Below are positions 51,093 to 59,441 of a stretch of DNA of 64,000 nucleotides, piece after piece (positions within the stretch are counted from its first letter, which is position 1; each line of letters starts with the position of its first letter). This stretch comes from JABWBD01 sp040768665 (GTDB lineage: Bacteria; Planctomycetota; Planctomycetia; Pirellulales; Thermoguttaceae). The notes beneath the pieces were generated by a model. It did no database searches, had not been told where the DNA came from, and was given only the letters and a program-made list of their open reading frames with translations. The position numbers and the translations under genes were made by a program. The stretch spans positions 1 through 64,000 of the forward strand of contig JAXGMN010000011.1 in the NCBI GenBank assembly GCA_040768665.1. Direction: 5' to 3'.

Positions 51093-52712
51093 ATGATGAG
51101 ACCACATCTGCTCGCATTCGCAGTGGGCGTGACAGTCGCTCTGGGAGGGTTTGTCGCGCCCTCCCCAACGCTGCCAATCGTCCGTGGCGAGGACGACGGC
51201 GACCATGCGGGGCGGCTGCGCATCGGCTGGGCGTCGACCAGTATCACTCCGGACGTGCCTGTCATTATGTCCGGCGGTTCCCGCGCGAGGCTCTCCACCG
51301 GCGTGATGGACCCCTTGACCGCCACGGCGCTGGTCTTGGAATCGGGCCGGGATGGCAAGACGCCGGAACGGATCGTCCTGGTATCCGTCGACCTGGGCTC
51401 TGTCCATGACGATATGCTCGAACGTGTTCTGGAAATCACAGGCGAGCGGGTGCCGGAGATCGATCCCGGCAAAATCATTATCAGCGGGACCCACACGCAC
51501 GCCGCGGCGGAACGCCGGAAGGATCCTCCTCTGGTCGAGAAGTTTGCCGAGCTGGGCATCGACGTTCCGCTCGAGTGGTCGTGGTGGGGCATGGATTTGG
51601 GTGTGAAGCCGTCGCCGGCGGAATACGGCGAGTTCGCGTCGGGGAGGATTGCCGATGCGATCGAGCAGGCATGGAAGAACCGCAAGCCCGGCGGCGTGAG
51701 CTTCGGTCTGGGGCATGCCGTGATTGGGCACAATCGTCTGACGGCGTACGACGACGGACGATCCCAGATGTACGGCAGCACCGACCGGCCCGACTTCAGC
51801 CACGTCGAGGGTTGCGAGGACCATTCGGTCGGGCTTCTCTACACGTTCGACGCCAGTGGCAAGCTGACCGGCGTGGTGGTCAACGTGGCCTGCCCGGCGC
51901 AGGTGAGCGAAGGGGGCACGCTGCTGACCGCCGATTTCTGGCACGAAACCCGCAACGAGCTGCGCAGGCGGCTGGGCGAGTCGCTCCATGTCCTGCCGCA
52001 GATTGCCGCCGCGGGCGACCAGTCGCCGAGGGTTCTCGTCGACCGCCGGGCCGAACAGCGCATGGAGAGGATCATGGGGCGGAATCGCCGGGAGCAGATC
52101 GCCGTGCGGATTGCCGATGCGGTCACTTCCGTTCTACCTTACATGGAAACGCACGTCGACTCGAATCCCGTGCTCGCCCACCGCATGGAGCAGATGGAGT
52201 TGGCCCGCCGGCGCTTGACGGAAGAGGAAGTGGAGAGCAAAGGACGGCAGAATTTCAACCGGCTTCTGGCCGAATATAGGAAGATGCGCCGGGAGCTTGA
52301 GGAGCAGCCGGAGCGAAATCAGAAGCCGAACTGGTATAAGGATATTACTCCGGTCTACTGGCACCTGGCGAGGGCGCTTCGCGTGATGATGCGCTACGAG
52401 CTACAGCAGACGGACCCGACGCTGTCGGTCCCCGTCCACGTGGTCCGGATCGGCGACCTGGCCATCGCCACGAACCCATTCGAACTCTACCTCGATTACG
52501 GCATGCAGATCAAGGCCCGCAGCAAGTCGGTGCAAACGTTCACCGTCCAGCTTGCCAACGGGTATTACCGATACCTTCCCACGGAACGTTCGGTGGAGCG
52601 CGGGGCCTACGGCGCCATTCCCGAAAGCAACGAGGCCGACCCGGCCGGCGGGCGCCAACTGGTCGAACGGACGCTTGCGTTGATCGAATCGCTTTGGGCA
52701 AAGCAGAAGTAG
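51093..52712 (+). CDS. Exported neutral-ceramidase-like amidase, tandem copy 2
   Basis: The start at ATG 51093 (just after GCGAGGTAAAT) is preferred over a TTG at 51060, since it gives the signal peptide MMRPHLLAFAVGVTVALGGF. The product is also 539 residues, the same length as its neighbour. It shares LRIGWASTSITPDVPVIMSG, ISGTHTHAAAERR with the zinc histidines, VSFGLGHAVIGHNRLTAYDD and YRYLPTERSVERGAYGAIPE. The copies have clearly diverged but keep all visible family residues, so both are probably active with related substrates. The two genes likely share a transcript that could begin at the C45 gene. Confidence 0.85.
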   Translation: MMRPHLLAFAVGVTVALGGFVAPSPTLPIVRGEDDGDHAGRLRIGWASTSITPDVPVIMSGGSRARLSTGVMDPLTATALVLESGRDGKTPERIVLVSVDLGSVHDDMLERVLEITGERVPEIDPGKIIISGTHTHAAAERRKDPPLVEKFAELGIDVPLEWSWWGMDLGVKPSPAEYGEFASGRIADAIEQAWKNRKPGGVSFGLGHAVIGHNRLTAYDDGRSQMYGSTDRPDFSHVEGCEDHSVGLLYTFDASGKLTGVVVNVACPAQVSEGGTLLTADFWHETRNELRRRLGESLHVLPQIAAAGDQSPRVLVDRRAEQRMERIMGRNRREQIAVRIADAVTSVLPYMETHVDSNPVLAHRMEQMELARRRLTEEEVESKGRQNFNRLLAEYRKMRRELEEQPERNQKPNWYKDITPVYWHLARALRVMMRYELQQTDPTLSVPVHVVRIGDLAIATNPFELYLDYGMQIKARSKSVQTFTVQLANGYYRYLPTERSVERGAYGAIPESNEADPAGGRQLVERTLALIESLWAKQK

Positions 52713-52715
52713 AGG

Positions 52716-52753
52716 CCAAAACAACCGAGCATCGCCGGTCCGGCGATGCTCGG
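52716..52753 (-). terminator. Rho-independent terminator for the Gfo/Idh gene
   Basis: CCGAGCATCGCCGG and its exact complement are separated by one base (52725-52753), a 14-bp stem. Read on the minus strand it is followed by TTGTTTT. It lies between the convergent ends of the ceramidase-like gene and the Gfo/Idh gene. The T-run faces the leftward Gfo/Idh transcript. The hairpin could also slow the rightward one. Confidence 0.75.
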
Positions 52754-52826
52754 TCGCACGAGATCAGCCGCCACATCGACCCGATGAAAGGCGGGCACGG
52801 CGACAACGACGACCGGCAGTTGATCG

Positions 52827-54317
52827 TCAACCGACGGGGAGCTTCCACGGCGCCCGCATCGGCCGGCGCAACATGCGGTTGACTTCCTCGTCGGCGCTCC
52901 GCTCGCGGGCCGGGTCCCACGTGAACTTGCGCTTCAGAAGCTGCGCAATGTTGGCCAGGATGCAGAGGCTCGCCGTACTGTGGCCGACTTCCACCGGTTC
53001 GATCGGGTCGGTGCGGCTCTTGACCGCGTCGAGGAAGTTGCGGACGTGGTCGGCGTCGATGTCGTTGCGGCGGTTGGTTTCGCGGGTGGGATGGCTCCTG
53101 GGCAGATGGATCTCGTTGGGGCCGATTACCGAGTCCTTGATGTTGGTGGGGAAGGTTTTCGGCGTGCCGCCCAGGCTGATTTCCAGCCGCCCCTCGGTGC
53201 CTTCGAACTTTGCGATCGAGCGATTGTCCGTCTCGCAAGTCAGCTCGATTCCGTTGGCATAGCGGGCGCGAAAGGCGGTCTTAACGGCCGTGGTAAACAG
53301 GCTTCCCTTGGGCAGGAACTCGGAGCCGTTGTCCTCGAATTCGACCGGTGTGGTGCCGTCCATGCCCAGCGCCCACTGCGCCATGTCGTTGGTGTGCGCG
53401 CCGAAGTTGGCGGTTTGCCCGTTGGAATAATCGAGGATGTATCGCCAGCGGTGGAAGCATCGCTCGATGTGATAGGGGGCTTCGGGGGCCGGGCCGAGCC
53501 AGAAGTCGTAGTCAAAGCCGTCCGGCACGGGCTGGGGCTGCCAGCCCGGCCCCGGACTGGGAAAACTGTTCGGCGCCGCAGTCGTGTACACTCGCCGGAC
53601 TTCGCCGAGCCGGCCGTTGCGGACCAGTTCGCACGCCCGCCGCACGCCGGGGCAGGAGCGGAACTGGGCGCCGGTCTGGAACACGCGGTTGTACTTGCGA
53701 ACCGCCTCGACCATCCGGCGTCCTTCGTGAATGGTCAGCGTCAGCGGCTTTTCGCAGTACACATCCTTGCCCGCCTGCATGGCGGCAATGGCGATCAAGG
53801 CATGCCAATGATCCGGGACGACGATCGCAACGGCGTCGATGTCGGGCCGCGTCAGAAGTTCGCGGAAGTCGTTGTAGGCGGCGCAACCCTTGGATCGGCC
53901 GCTGGGAGCCTTCGGCTCTTCGGCCGCCGTGGCCCATTTGTGCCCAAGGATGTAGTCGTAGGCGTCGCCCTTCGATGGGCCGCCGGAGGTCTTTTCGGCG
54001 TAGTACTCGTCGACCCACCGCTTCGCCGTTTCACGCCCCAGAAGGCGGTCGGGGTAGTAGTAGCCTTTGCCGGCCCGGTTTACGTCGCAGACGGCCACGA
54101 TTTGGACGTCGTCGTGAACCAGAAACGAGGGGACGATCCGCTGGGCCTGGTGCCCACAACCGATCTGCCCTACCGTGATCCGGTTGCTGGGGGCCGCGGC
54201 GCCGAAGACGGAAGCGGGCACGATCTGCGGCAGGGCCGCCGCGGAGGCCAACGCCGCCGCGCCCTTAACGAAACTCCGCCGAGTGCACGCGGTCGACTGC
54301 TTGGGGTATTTCAACAT
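52827..54317 (-). CDS. Tat-exported Gfo/Idh/MocA-family oxidoreductase
   Basis: AGGAG precedes the ATG by six bases. The 496-residue protein has a Tat signal (TRRSFVKGAAALASAAALPQ) and then a Rossmann domain: RITVGQIGCGHQAQRIVPSF, QIVAVCDVNRAGKGYYY, AVAIVVPDHWHALIAIAAMQ, and the family motif KDVYCEKPLTLTIHEG near residue 195. The C-terminal substrate domain carries the tryptophan- and histidine-rich DYDFWLGPAPEAPYH and RYILDYSNGQTANFGAHTND, typical of the exported planctomycete group. It would oxidise or reduce a sugar or polyol with NAD(P), the cofactor being loaded before export. It is followed by a strong terminator and preceded by a sugar isomerase-like gene. Confidence 0.9.
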   Translation of the reverse strand: MLKYPKQSTACTRRSFVKGAAALASAAALPQIVPASVFGAAAPSNRITVGQIGCGHQAQRIVPSFLVHDDVQIVAVCDVNRAGKGYYYPDRLLGRETAKRWVDEYYAEKTSGGPSKGDAYDYILGHKWATAAEEPKAPSGRSKGCAAYNDFRELLTRPDIDAVAIVVPDHWHALIAIAAMQAGKDVYCEKPLTLTIHEGRRMVEAVRKYNRVFQTGAQFRSCPGVRRACELVRNGRLGEVRRVYTTAAPNSFPSPGPGWQPQPVPDGFDYDFWLGPAPEAPYHIERCFHRWRYILDYSNGQTANFGAHTNDMAQWALGMDGTTPVEFEDNGSEFLPKGSLFTTAVKTAFRARYANGIELTCETDNRSIAKFEGTEGRLEISLGGTPKTFPTNIKDSVIGPNEIHLPRSHPTRETNRRNDIDADHVRNFLDAVKSRTDPIEPVEVGHSTASLCILANIAQLLKRKFTWDPARERSADEEVNRMLRRPMRAPWKLPVG

Positions 54318-54398
54318 GTGTAACTCCTATGGTTGTCGTCTAGTTCAGAGGGCGGCTCCCCCATGCTCGGCATCGGTGCGGTGGGTTGTGTGCCATTG

Positions 54399-55295
54399 CT
54401 ATTTCGCCAGTCCAAACGCCTTCTGAAAGACGGCCAGACCATTCTCTGCCAGCGGGCGGCCCGCGGCAGAGGCAGTTTCCTCTTCCAACACAATCCAGCC
54501 GTCGTACGCAGTCTTTCGCAATGCTTCGACGAGCGCCGGGATGTCCAGGCAGCCTTCACCCAGCGGCGGGCGGCGGACGTTCGATGGACCTTGGTCCGAG
54601 TAATCCGCAAAATGGATCAGGCCAAGGCGTTTGCCAAGCACCCCGGCCAACGCCGCGGGGTCCTTGCCCGCATGCAGGGCGTGGCCCGTGTCCAGCGCAA
54701 AGCCGACCCGTTGCGGGTCGGTCCGCCGGCACAACTCCTCCAGGCCGCCGGCTTCGCAATCCGCCCAATGGTTGTGGTAGAGGCAACCGACGCCGTTAGC
54801 GCGGCAAACCCGCCCGATGTCGTCGAGGAACTCGGCCATTTTGGACCAGGTGTCGGCCGGCAACGGCCTGGCCTTGGGCACGGACCCGCTGAACACGATG
54901 TACTGCCCGTCCATATGCTTGACAAACCGAGCCGCGCTCGCGACTTCGTCGAGCACTTCCTCGCGCGGCTTGGCGCTCCAGGGAGATCCGCCCATGTGGG
55001 CGCCGATCAGTTTCAGGTGGGCGCTTTGGAGGACCGCGGCGAAGTCGGCCGGCCGATCGAAGTAGCGCTCCAGGTTCTTCCAGTTGGTCTCCAGCCCCTC
55101 AAAGCCGACCTCGCCCACCTGCCGCACGACGCTGAGAAACTCGGATTCATTTTTGTAGACCCCTGCGCCGAACGTCCGTGCTTGGCAGCCGAACCGCACC
55201 TGGGGCTGCGCCGGAGGTTCGGCGGCCCCCGCCTGGAGGACGGACGCTTCCAACAACGCGATCGCGGTTGCGGTCAGGACAAACACTCTGGTCAT
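54399..55295 (-). CDS. Exported sugar-phosphate-isomerase/epimerase-like TIM barrel protein
   Basis: The ATG at 55295 is preceded by GCGAGG and starts the signal peptide MTRVFVLTATAIALLEASVL; an ATG 22 codons earlier lies next to a hairpin repeat and is not used. The 298-residue product has the xylose-isomerase-like TIM barrel pattern. VGFEGLETNW holds the first acidic ligand. LYHNHWADCEAGG, VGFALDTGHALHAG and LIHFADYSDQG carry the metal-binding residues, and GWIVLEEETAS ends the barrel. It is related to IolE/inosose dehydratase-type enzymes. With the Gfo/Idh gene 81 bases downstream, it may act on the same oxidised sugar. Confidence 0.85.
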   Translation of the reverse strand: MTRVFVLTATAIALLEASVLQAGAAEPPAQPQVRFGCQARTFGAGVYKNESEFLSVVRQVGEVGFEGLETNWKNLERYFDRPADFAAVLQSAHLKLIGAHMGGSPWSAKPREEVLDEVASAARFVKHMDGQYIVFSGSVPKARPLPADTWSKMAEFLDDIGRVCRANGVGCLYHNHWADCEAGGLEELCRRTDPQRVGFALDTGHALHAGKDPAALAGVLGKRLGLIHFADYSDQGPSNVRRPPLGEGCLDIPALVEALRKTAYDGWIVLEEETASAAGRPLAENGLAVFQKAFGLAK

Positions 55296-55326
55296 CGGCG
55301 AACCTCGCAAAATAATCGGTGACGGC

Positions 55327-55433
55327 GGAAGAGAGGCGGACAGGTCCACGTTTTCGGCCAACGTCTTTTACGCCAGAATAGTCGAACTGGCCGAAAAATG
55401 GACCAGTCCCCGGCCGTGGGCGTGAAGGGTTAC
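55327..55433. repeat. Hairpin repeat element, core type B
   Basis: GAGGCGGACAGGTCCACGTTTTCGGCCAACG and the facing TGGCCGAAAAATGGACCAGTCCCCGG contain the type B core seen at 2246-2368, here with degraded outer arms. It lies between the TIM-barrel gene and the upstream esterase gene. Confidence 0.75.
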
Positions 55434-55450
55434 CTCCCAAAATCCTTTGG

Positions 55451-56446
55451 CTACTTTTCCGCTTTCAGTGTGGCAATCAGGAACTCCGGCGCCGTCTGAT
55501 ACTTCACGTCGGTCGCTCCCGGGTAGACGACGCAGCACGTGACGCCGACGCTCCGGCATTTCTCCTGCAGCTTTACGCCAAAATTCGCCGTGTGTGTCGG
55601 GTCCTTTTGCTCTTCACCGAGTGCGGGCGGTGCGGAGTACGTAAGGAAGACGGGCGGGTCGTCGGCCGTAACCAGCGCGTAAGGCGAGTATTCCTGGATC
55701 CACGGGAGGATCTCTTCCCGCCCCTGGAAGAACTGCTCGAATTGCGACACGCGGTCCTTCGGATCACCGGTGAAGCCGAAAGCATGTCCGCCGTAACGGC
55801 TGTTGGGGGTCCACTCGCGCATCTGCTTGGGATCGAGCGTCGTCTGGGCTCCCATTACCCCGGCACAGGTCAGGCGCGTCGACTCGCGACAGATCGGATC
55901 GTCGCTCTTCGGATCGGCCATGTCGTCGTGAAAGGCAAGCCACAGACTGGAACATGCGCCCGCCGAGCCGCCGGACGCGCCGACACGGGTCTTGTCGAGA
56001 TTCCACTCGCGCGCCTTGCTGCGGACGAATTGCAGGGCCCGCGCGGCGTCGTGAAGCGGCCACGACACGGGCGGTTTCACCCCGGCGGCCTGGGCTTCGG
56101 ACACAAAGCGGTATTCGATCGAGACCACCGAGATACCGGCATCGAGGTAGGCGGCCACGCCGCTGACTCGGCTCTTATCTCCGCCCATCCATCCGCCGCC
56201 GTGGATGAAGAACAACAGCGGCGTCGGCTTCGAGGACTGGGCCTTCCAGAAATCGAGCACCTGCTTGGGATGGTCGCCGTAGGCAACATCGGCCTCCGTC
56301 GGTGCCGGGTTCCGCGGGGCCGCGGCCTTGGCGGCCGCTCGGCTTTTCTTCTTCGCCTCCGGCTGTGCGGCAGGTAACCCCTGGGTGACCAACAGTATCA
56401 CGGCCGCAGAAACGGCGAAGCTACGCGTCAGGATCCGGACTCTCAT
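55451..56446 (-). CDS. Secreted alpha/beta-hydrolase esterase
   Basis: AAGGAG lies eight bases before the ATG at 56446; a start 14 codons earlier falls in a repeat and is rejected. The 331-residue protein has a signal peptide (SFAVSAAVILLVTQGLPAA) and a Lys/Ala-rich linker. The hydrolase has the oxyanion motif LLFFIHGGGWMGGDKS, the nucleophile elbow VGASGGSAGACSS near residue 170, YSAPPAL in the acid region and a late VVYPGATDV without an obvious histidine. It belongs to the hormone-sensitive-lipase/carbohydrate esterase group. Acetyl or feruloyl esters of plant or algal glycans are plausible targets. The position of the catalytic histidine is the weak point. Confidence 0.78.
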   Translation of the reverse strand: MRVRILTRSFAVSAAVILLVTQGLPAAQPEAKKKSRAAAKAAAPRNPAPTEADVAYGDHPKQVLDFWKAQSSKPTPLLFFIHGGGWMGGDKSRVSGVAAYLDAGISVVSIEYRFVSEAQAAGVKPPVSWPLHDAARALQFVRSKAREWNLDKTRVGASGGSAGACSSLWLAFHDDMADPKSDDPICRESTRLTCAGVMGAQTTLDPKQMREWTPNSRYGGHAFGFTGDPKDRVSQFEQFFQGREEILPWIQEYSPYALVTADDPPVFLTYSAPPALGEEQKDPTHTANFGVKLQEKCRSVGVTCCVVYPGATDVKYQTAPEFLIATLKAEK

Positions 56447-56462
56447 CGTGCGACTCCTTGTT

Positions 56463-56550
56463 GGTTGAAAAGGGGACAGGCACCGCAACCCATGACGGTT
56501 TGACGCAAGCCCGGATGCAGGACGTTGCGGAGCCGGTCCCCTTCTTCAGC
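56463..56550. repeat. Hairpin repeat element, core type A
   Basis: GTTGAAAAGGGGACAGGCACCGC and GCGGAGCCGGTCCCCTTCTTCAGC pair imperfectly around a variable centre. It lies immediately upstream of the esterase start. Confidence 0.8.
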
Positions 56551-56831
56551 ACTCTTTGTTGGGAGGTGGGGGGACACCGGCTCCACGATACTCTGCCGAT
56601 CCACGCCATGCAAGACAGCGGGTCGTCCGCGAGCCACGTTGCGCACCGACCGACGCTACTGAAGAGGTTTGTTCGCTGGATCGGGTCACTTTCGAAACTC
56701 CGTCTCAACTTCTCATAGACATGCCCTTTCAGAAGCTTCTTGGCGCAATGAACGGTTACGCCGCGCAGCGATGGTCCGAGGCTTATCGAGACTGCTGATG
56801 AAGGCAGCGCATTCTCGAATTGTTGAACTAG

Positions 56832-58040
56832 TGCATCGTCCAGACTAAATGTTCGGGTAGAGCCGCTTCAATTTGATCCTCGCTTTGTCGATGGTGAACT
56901 GCCAATCGACGGCTCGTTGTTTCTCGGTGATGCGGGTGGACCACGCGGCAATTTCGGATTGCAGCGTCTCAAGGTCGCCGATGCGTCGGTCTTTCAAGCA
57001 TTGGCTGGTCATGCAACTCAACTCGCATTCCGCCACGTTGAGCCAACTGCCGTGCTTGGGTGTAAACGAAGTCGATCCGGCGGACATAATTCCGGGCCTG
57101 TTCTGGCGGAAACGCTTCGTAGAACGCGCCCTTGGTGTGCGTGTTCAAATTGTCGGAGACTAACGTGATCCGCTCGACGCGGCGTAACGCGTATCGAGCA
57201 AGTGGGCGACTTCATGAGCCCAATCGTCCTTGGTGCGTCGTGGCCGCGCGGTCGCTTGGCGGTAGCCGGAGAGCGGTTCGGCAAACATGAAAATGCTCGC
57301 TGTCCCTGCGCTCGTATTCGTAATCAACCCGCTCCGGGTGCTCCTTGGTCGCCGGGATCGGCACACGCGTCTCGCCGATGAGTTGCACTGGTTGTTCGTC
57401 CATGCACACGACGGGGCAGTTGGGATCGTAGGCTTTTTCGTACGTTTCCAGCACTTCCTCCATGTTGGCGACAAACTCGCCGTCGGCGTCGGGAGGATCA
57501 CCCAGTACTCGATTTTCCGCTTGGTCATACCGTTTTTAGCGTCTGCCGGACCGTCTCCGGGCTGATCGATTCCACGATCTCCAGTTCCACCATTTGATCG
57601 GCCAGCAGTCGCAGCGTCCAATGGCCAAAGCCGGCGGGCGGCCTGCCCAACCGCGCGATCAGTTTTGCCTCGGCTGCGCCGTCGAGCAACTTCGGCGTTG
57701 GCGACGTCTTCCGTTTCTTGCGAACCAGTGCCCCCTCGAAACCTTCGAGGACGAAGGCTTGCCGCACGTTCTCGACCGTTCGCGTCCGGCAACCGACTGC
57801 CTCGCTGATCTTGGCGTCATCCCAAGCCGGCCCATCGGCGTCGGCCTTGAGCAAAATCGTCGCCCGCCGCAATTTCTCCGATTTGCCCGTTTCCTTCTTG
57901 ATCGTCGCTTCGCAGATCGCTCGTTCCTCGTCCGTGAGCCGCACGATATACTTCTTGTTCATCCGAACCTCCTTGTTGAAGCGGAGGTTCTCAAAAATCG
58001 ACCGGTTTGACAACCCGAATATTTAGCTTGGACGAGGCAC
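56832..58040. mobile_element. IS630-family insertion sequence, inactive
   Basis: A 1,209-bp element. Its ends GTGCATCGTCCAGACTAAAT and the complement of the right end, GTGCCTCGTCCAAGCTAAAT, form terminal inverted repeats that continue into TTCGGG. TA dinucleotides flank both ends (56830-56831 and 58041-58042), as expected of the IS630/Tc1-mariner group, which duplicates TA. It encodes one decayed transposase. It is the only element in the window whose two ends and target duplication can both be read. Confidence 0.9.
56845..57962 (-). pseudogene. IS630-family transposase, frameshifted
   Basis: From ATG 57962 the first part reads MNKKYIVRLTDEERAICEAT and an HTH region (DDAKISEAVGCRTRTVENVR, then GRPPAGFGHWTLRLLADQMV). 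After SPETVRQTLK the frame changes to KNGMTKRKIEYWVI. It changes again to EEVLETYEKAYDPNCPVVCM with the first catalytic aspartate in CMDEQPVQL, and back to FAEPLSGYRQATARPRRTKD. Further shifts follow before TPKHGSWLNVAECELS, which holds the terminal catalytic glutamate. At least four frame changes make this a dead gene rather than one using a single programmed shift. Confidence 0.88.
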
Positions 58041-58197
58041 TAGGTTCACGCTCGAAGATTTGTGTCGGACGCGGCGTGTGCTCGCAAGGCACTGGCCACG
58101 TTGAGGTTTCGGTTGCGAGTTGGAACGTAAGTTCGGACCACTCCATGGACGGGTGTTCAACAATTGCGTTTACATTCCACCCAGAGGCAGCATGATT

Positions 58198-58836
58198 TCA
58201 TTCTGCGGCTGCGCCTTCTTCATCTGCGGAGGGTTCGCCGGGCGAGAGTTGGGTTGCCTGGTGAGGGGCGGCCGAGTCGCCGGGCGACTCGGGGCGGAGC
58301 GAGTCGGAAGTCAAAGAACCGACCGGCTGGGTCCACGCCGCCACGGTGTCTCCGAACTGGCCGAGTTGTTTGGCGATCCGGTCGTGGTATTCGGCAGGGA
58401 CGGCCTGCGCGACGAGGTTGGCCATCGCGCCGACTCGCTCTTCGAGTTCCTCGAGGGTAAAAGTGTCGGGGCGGCGGAGAAGGAAATCCGCCGGGTTGCG
58501 GCGTTCGAGGAGCCAAGCAGCGGCGCGCCAGTATTTGCCCTCGCGGGCGGCGTCGCGGATGGCGCGAACAAGTTCGATATCCGCCGTGCGTTCGGCGCGT
58601 GCGACCTCTTCGGCAAACTCGGGGTCGCGACGGATCGTTTGGGTGATGGTGCCGGGACTGCAGCCGACGTAGAGGGCGGCAGTTCGGCGGCTGTTGCCGT
58701 TGGCGAGAACGGCGAGGATCTGCCGGCGTTTCTTGTGGTCGAGGACCGGGGGGCGGCCGGGAGATCGGGACGGGGAGACGGCGGAGGAGTTGCTGACTTC
58801 GGGCGAGGGTTGGGGGGGTTGGGTCTGGTGGTCCAT
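58198..58836 (-). CDS. Terminase-small-subunit-like helix-turn-helix protein
   Basis: The ATG at 58836 has GGAGGT nine to fourteen bases upstream; a start 33 codons earlier is not used. The 212-residue protein has a Pro/Ser-rich N-terminus (QPPQPSPEVSNSSAVSPSRS). The DNA-binding domain KRRQILAVLANGNSRRTAAL, then YVGCSPGTITQTIRRDPEFA, resembles small-terminase or transposase HTH units. The helical RAIRDAAREGKYWRAAAWLL with ERRNPADFLLR follows, and then an acidic disordered tail. Stand-alone genes of this kind are common in planctomycete genomes without a phage nearby, and their role is unknown. No large terminase is present here. A strong promoter and a terminator-like leader hairpin lie upstream. 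Confidence 0.7.
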   Translation of the reverse strand: MDHQTQPPQPSPEVSNSSAVSPSRSPGRPPVLDHKKRRQILAVLANGNSRRTAALYVGCSPGTITQTIRRDPEFAEEVARAERTADIELVRAIRDAAREGKYWRAAAWLLERRNPADFLLRRPDTFTLEELEERVGAMANLVAQAVPAEYHDRIAKQLGQFGDTVAAWTQPVGSLTSDSLRPESPGDSAAPHQATQLSPGEPSADEEGAAAE

Positions 58837-58935
58837 TGTTGGTACCTCCGGGTTGATGTGGTATGGGGCAGGTATTGTCGAGGGCCGGGCCATACGTTGG
58901 CGGACAACGGACTCGACTGACAGTGAGGCAGGCAC

Positions 58936-58999
58936 AAAAAAAGCCCGCCGCCACGGTTTGCATCGTTCGGGTGGAAACGTGCAAGCGGTGGCGCCGGGC
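58936..58999 (-). terminator. Leader terminator or attenuator hairpin
   Basis: On the minus strand GCCCGGCGCCACCGCTTGC pairs with GCAAACCGTGGCGGCGGGC across a loop of about 25 bases, followed at once by seven T. It lies between the promoter at 59058-59086 and the gene start at 58836. Transcripts would therefore either stop after about 115 nucleotides or read through into the gene. Confidence 0.75.
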
Positions 59000-59057
59000 T
59001 CTTGGGATACCGGGCCAGGATGGTGGCTCGGCTCTGCGGATACCTTACGTGAATGTA

Positions 59058-59086
59058 TGTTTAGCAGATGCGGCGAGTCTTGTCAA
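59058..59086 (-). promoter_or_regulatory. Sigma-70-type promoter
   Basis: Read on the minus strand: TTGACA (59081-59086), a 17-base spacer, then TAAACAT with the -10 at 59058-59063. The -35 is a perfect consensus with optimal spacing. Initiation would fall near 59050, giving a leader of a little over 200 nucleotides before the terminase-like gene. Confidence 0.75.
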
Positions 59087-59441
59087 GGGGATTTTTCAGC
59101 CAGGGAGGTTCGAATTTAGAAATTGGGAGGGGGAGCAATGGGCTCACAGGGGCGTTTCGTGGTGACCGCTGTCGCGTCGGATGGCGACGGAAGAGGCATC
59201 GTCGCCCGACAATTCAACGCCGACGACACCATTCGGCCCCGAGTTCCTTCTCAACCAGGTTGTCGCCAAACGACTTGGTCTGCTGCATACACTCCGTCGT
59301 GAAGGCCGTCCAAGCAACAAACCGCAAGCAACGTGAGGAAACTAGCTGCGTCCCAATCCTGTTCGGCACGATATTTGCGCATTTTAGCGGACCCCGCGCA
59401 AGGGTTATTGCGCGGTGCGGAGTGGCGCGGATAATCGTGGC
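59087..59441. other. No recognisable gene
   Basis: About 355 bases lie between the promoter and the IS4-type relic. They carry only short fragments of reading frame. The left end of the IS4-type element should lie near 59380-59420 (a GCGCAAGGGTTATTGCGC hairpin is visible), but I cannot match it to a right end. Confidence 0.4.

Noticed and set aside
47789..51781. A 1,330-codon open frame on the minus strand
   Set aside because: It runs antisense to the C45 gene, the deleted ceramidase-like copy and two full ceramidase-like genes, all of which show clear family motifs. Its own translation is Arg/Pro/Ser/His-rich without domains. Long antisense openness is expected when GC-rich coding strands avoid certain codons.
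56845..57962. IS630 transposase expressed by a programmed frameshift
   Set aside because: A single slip site would join two frames, but at least four frame changes, including a return to an earlier frame, are needed here.
58198..58836. A prophage marked by a small terminase
   Set aside because: No large terminase, portal, capsid, tail, integrase or lysis gene lies nearby. Stand-alone genes of this type are common in planctomycetes.
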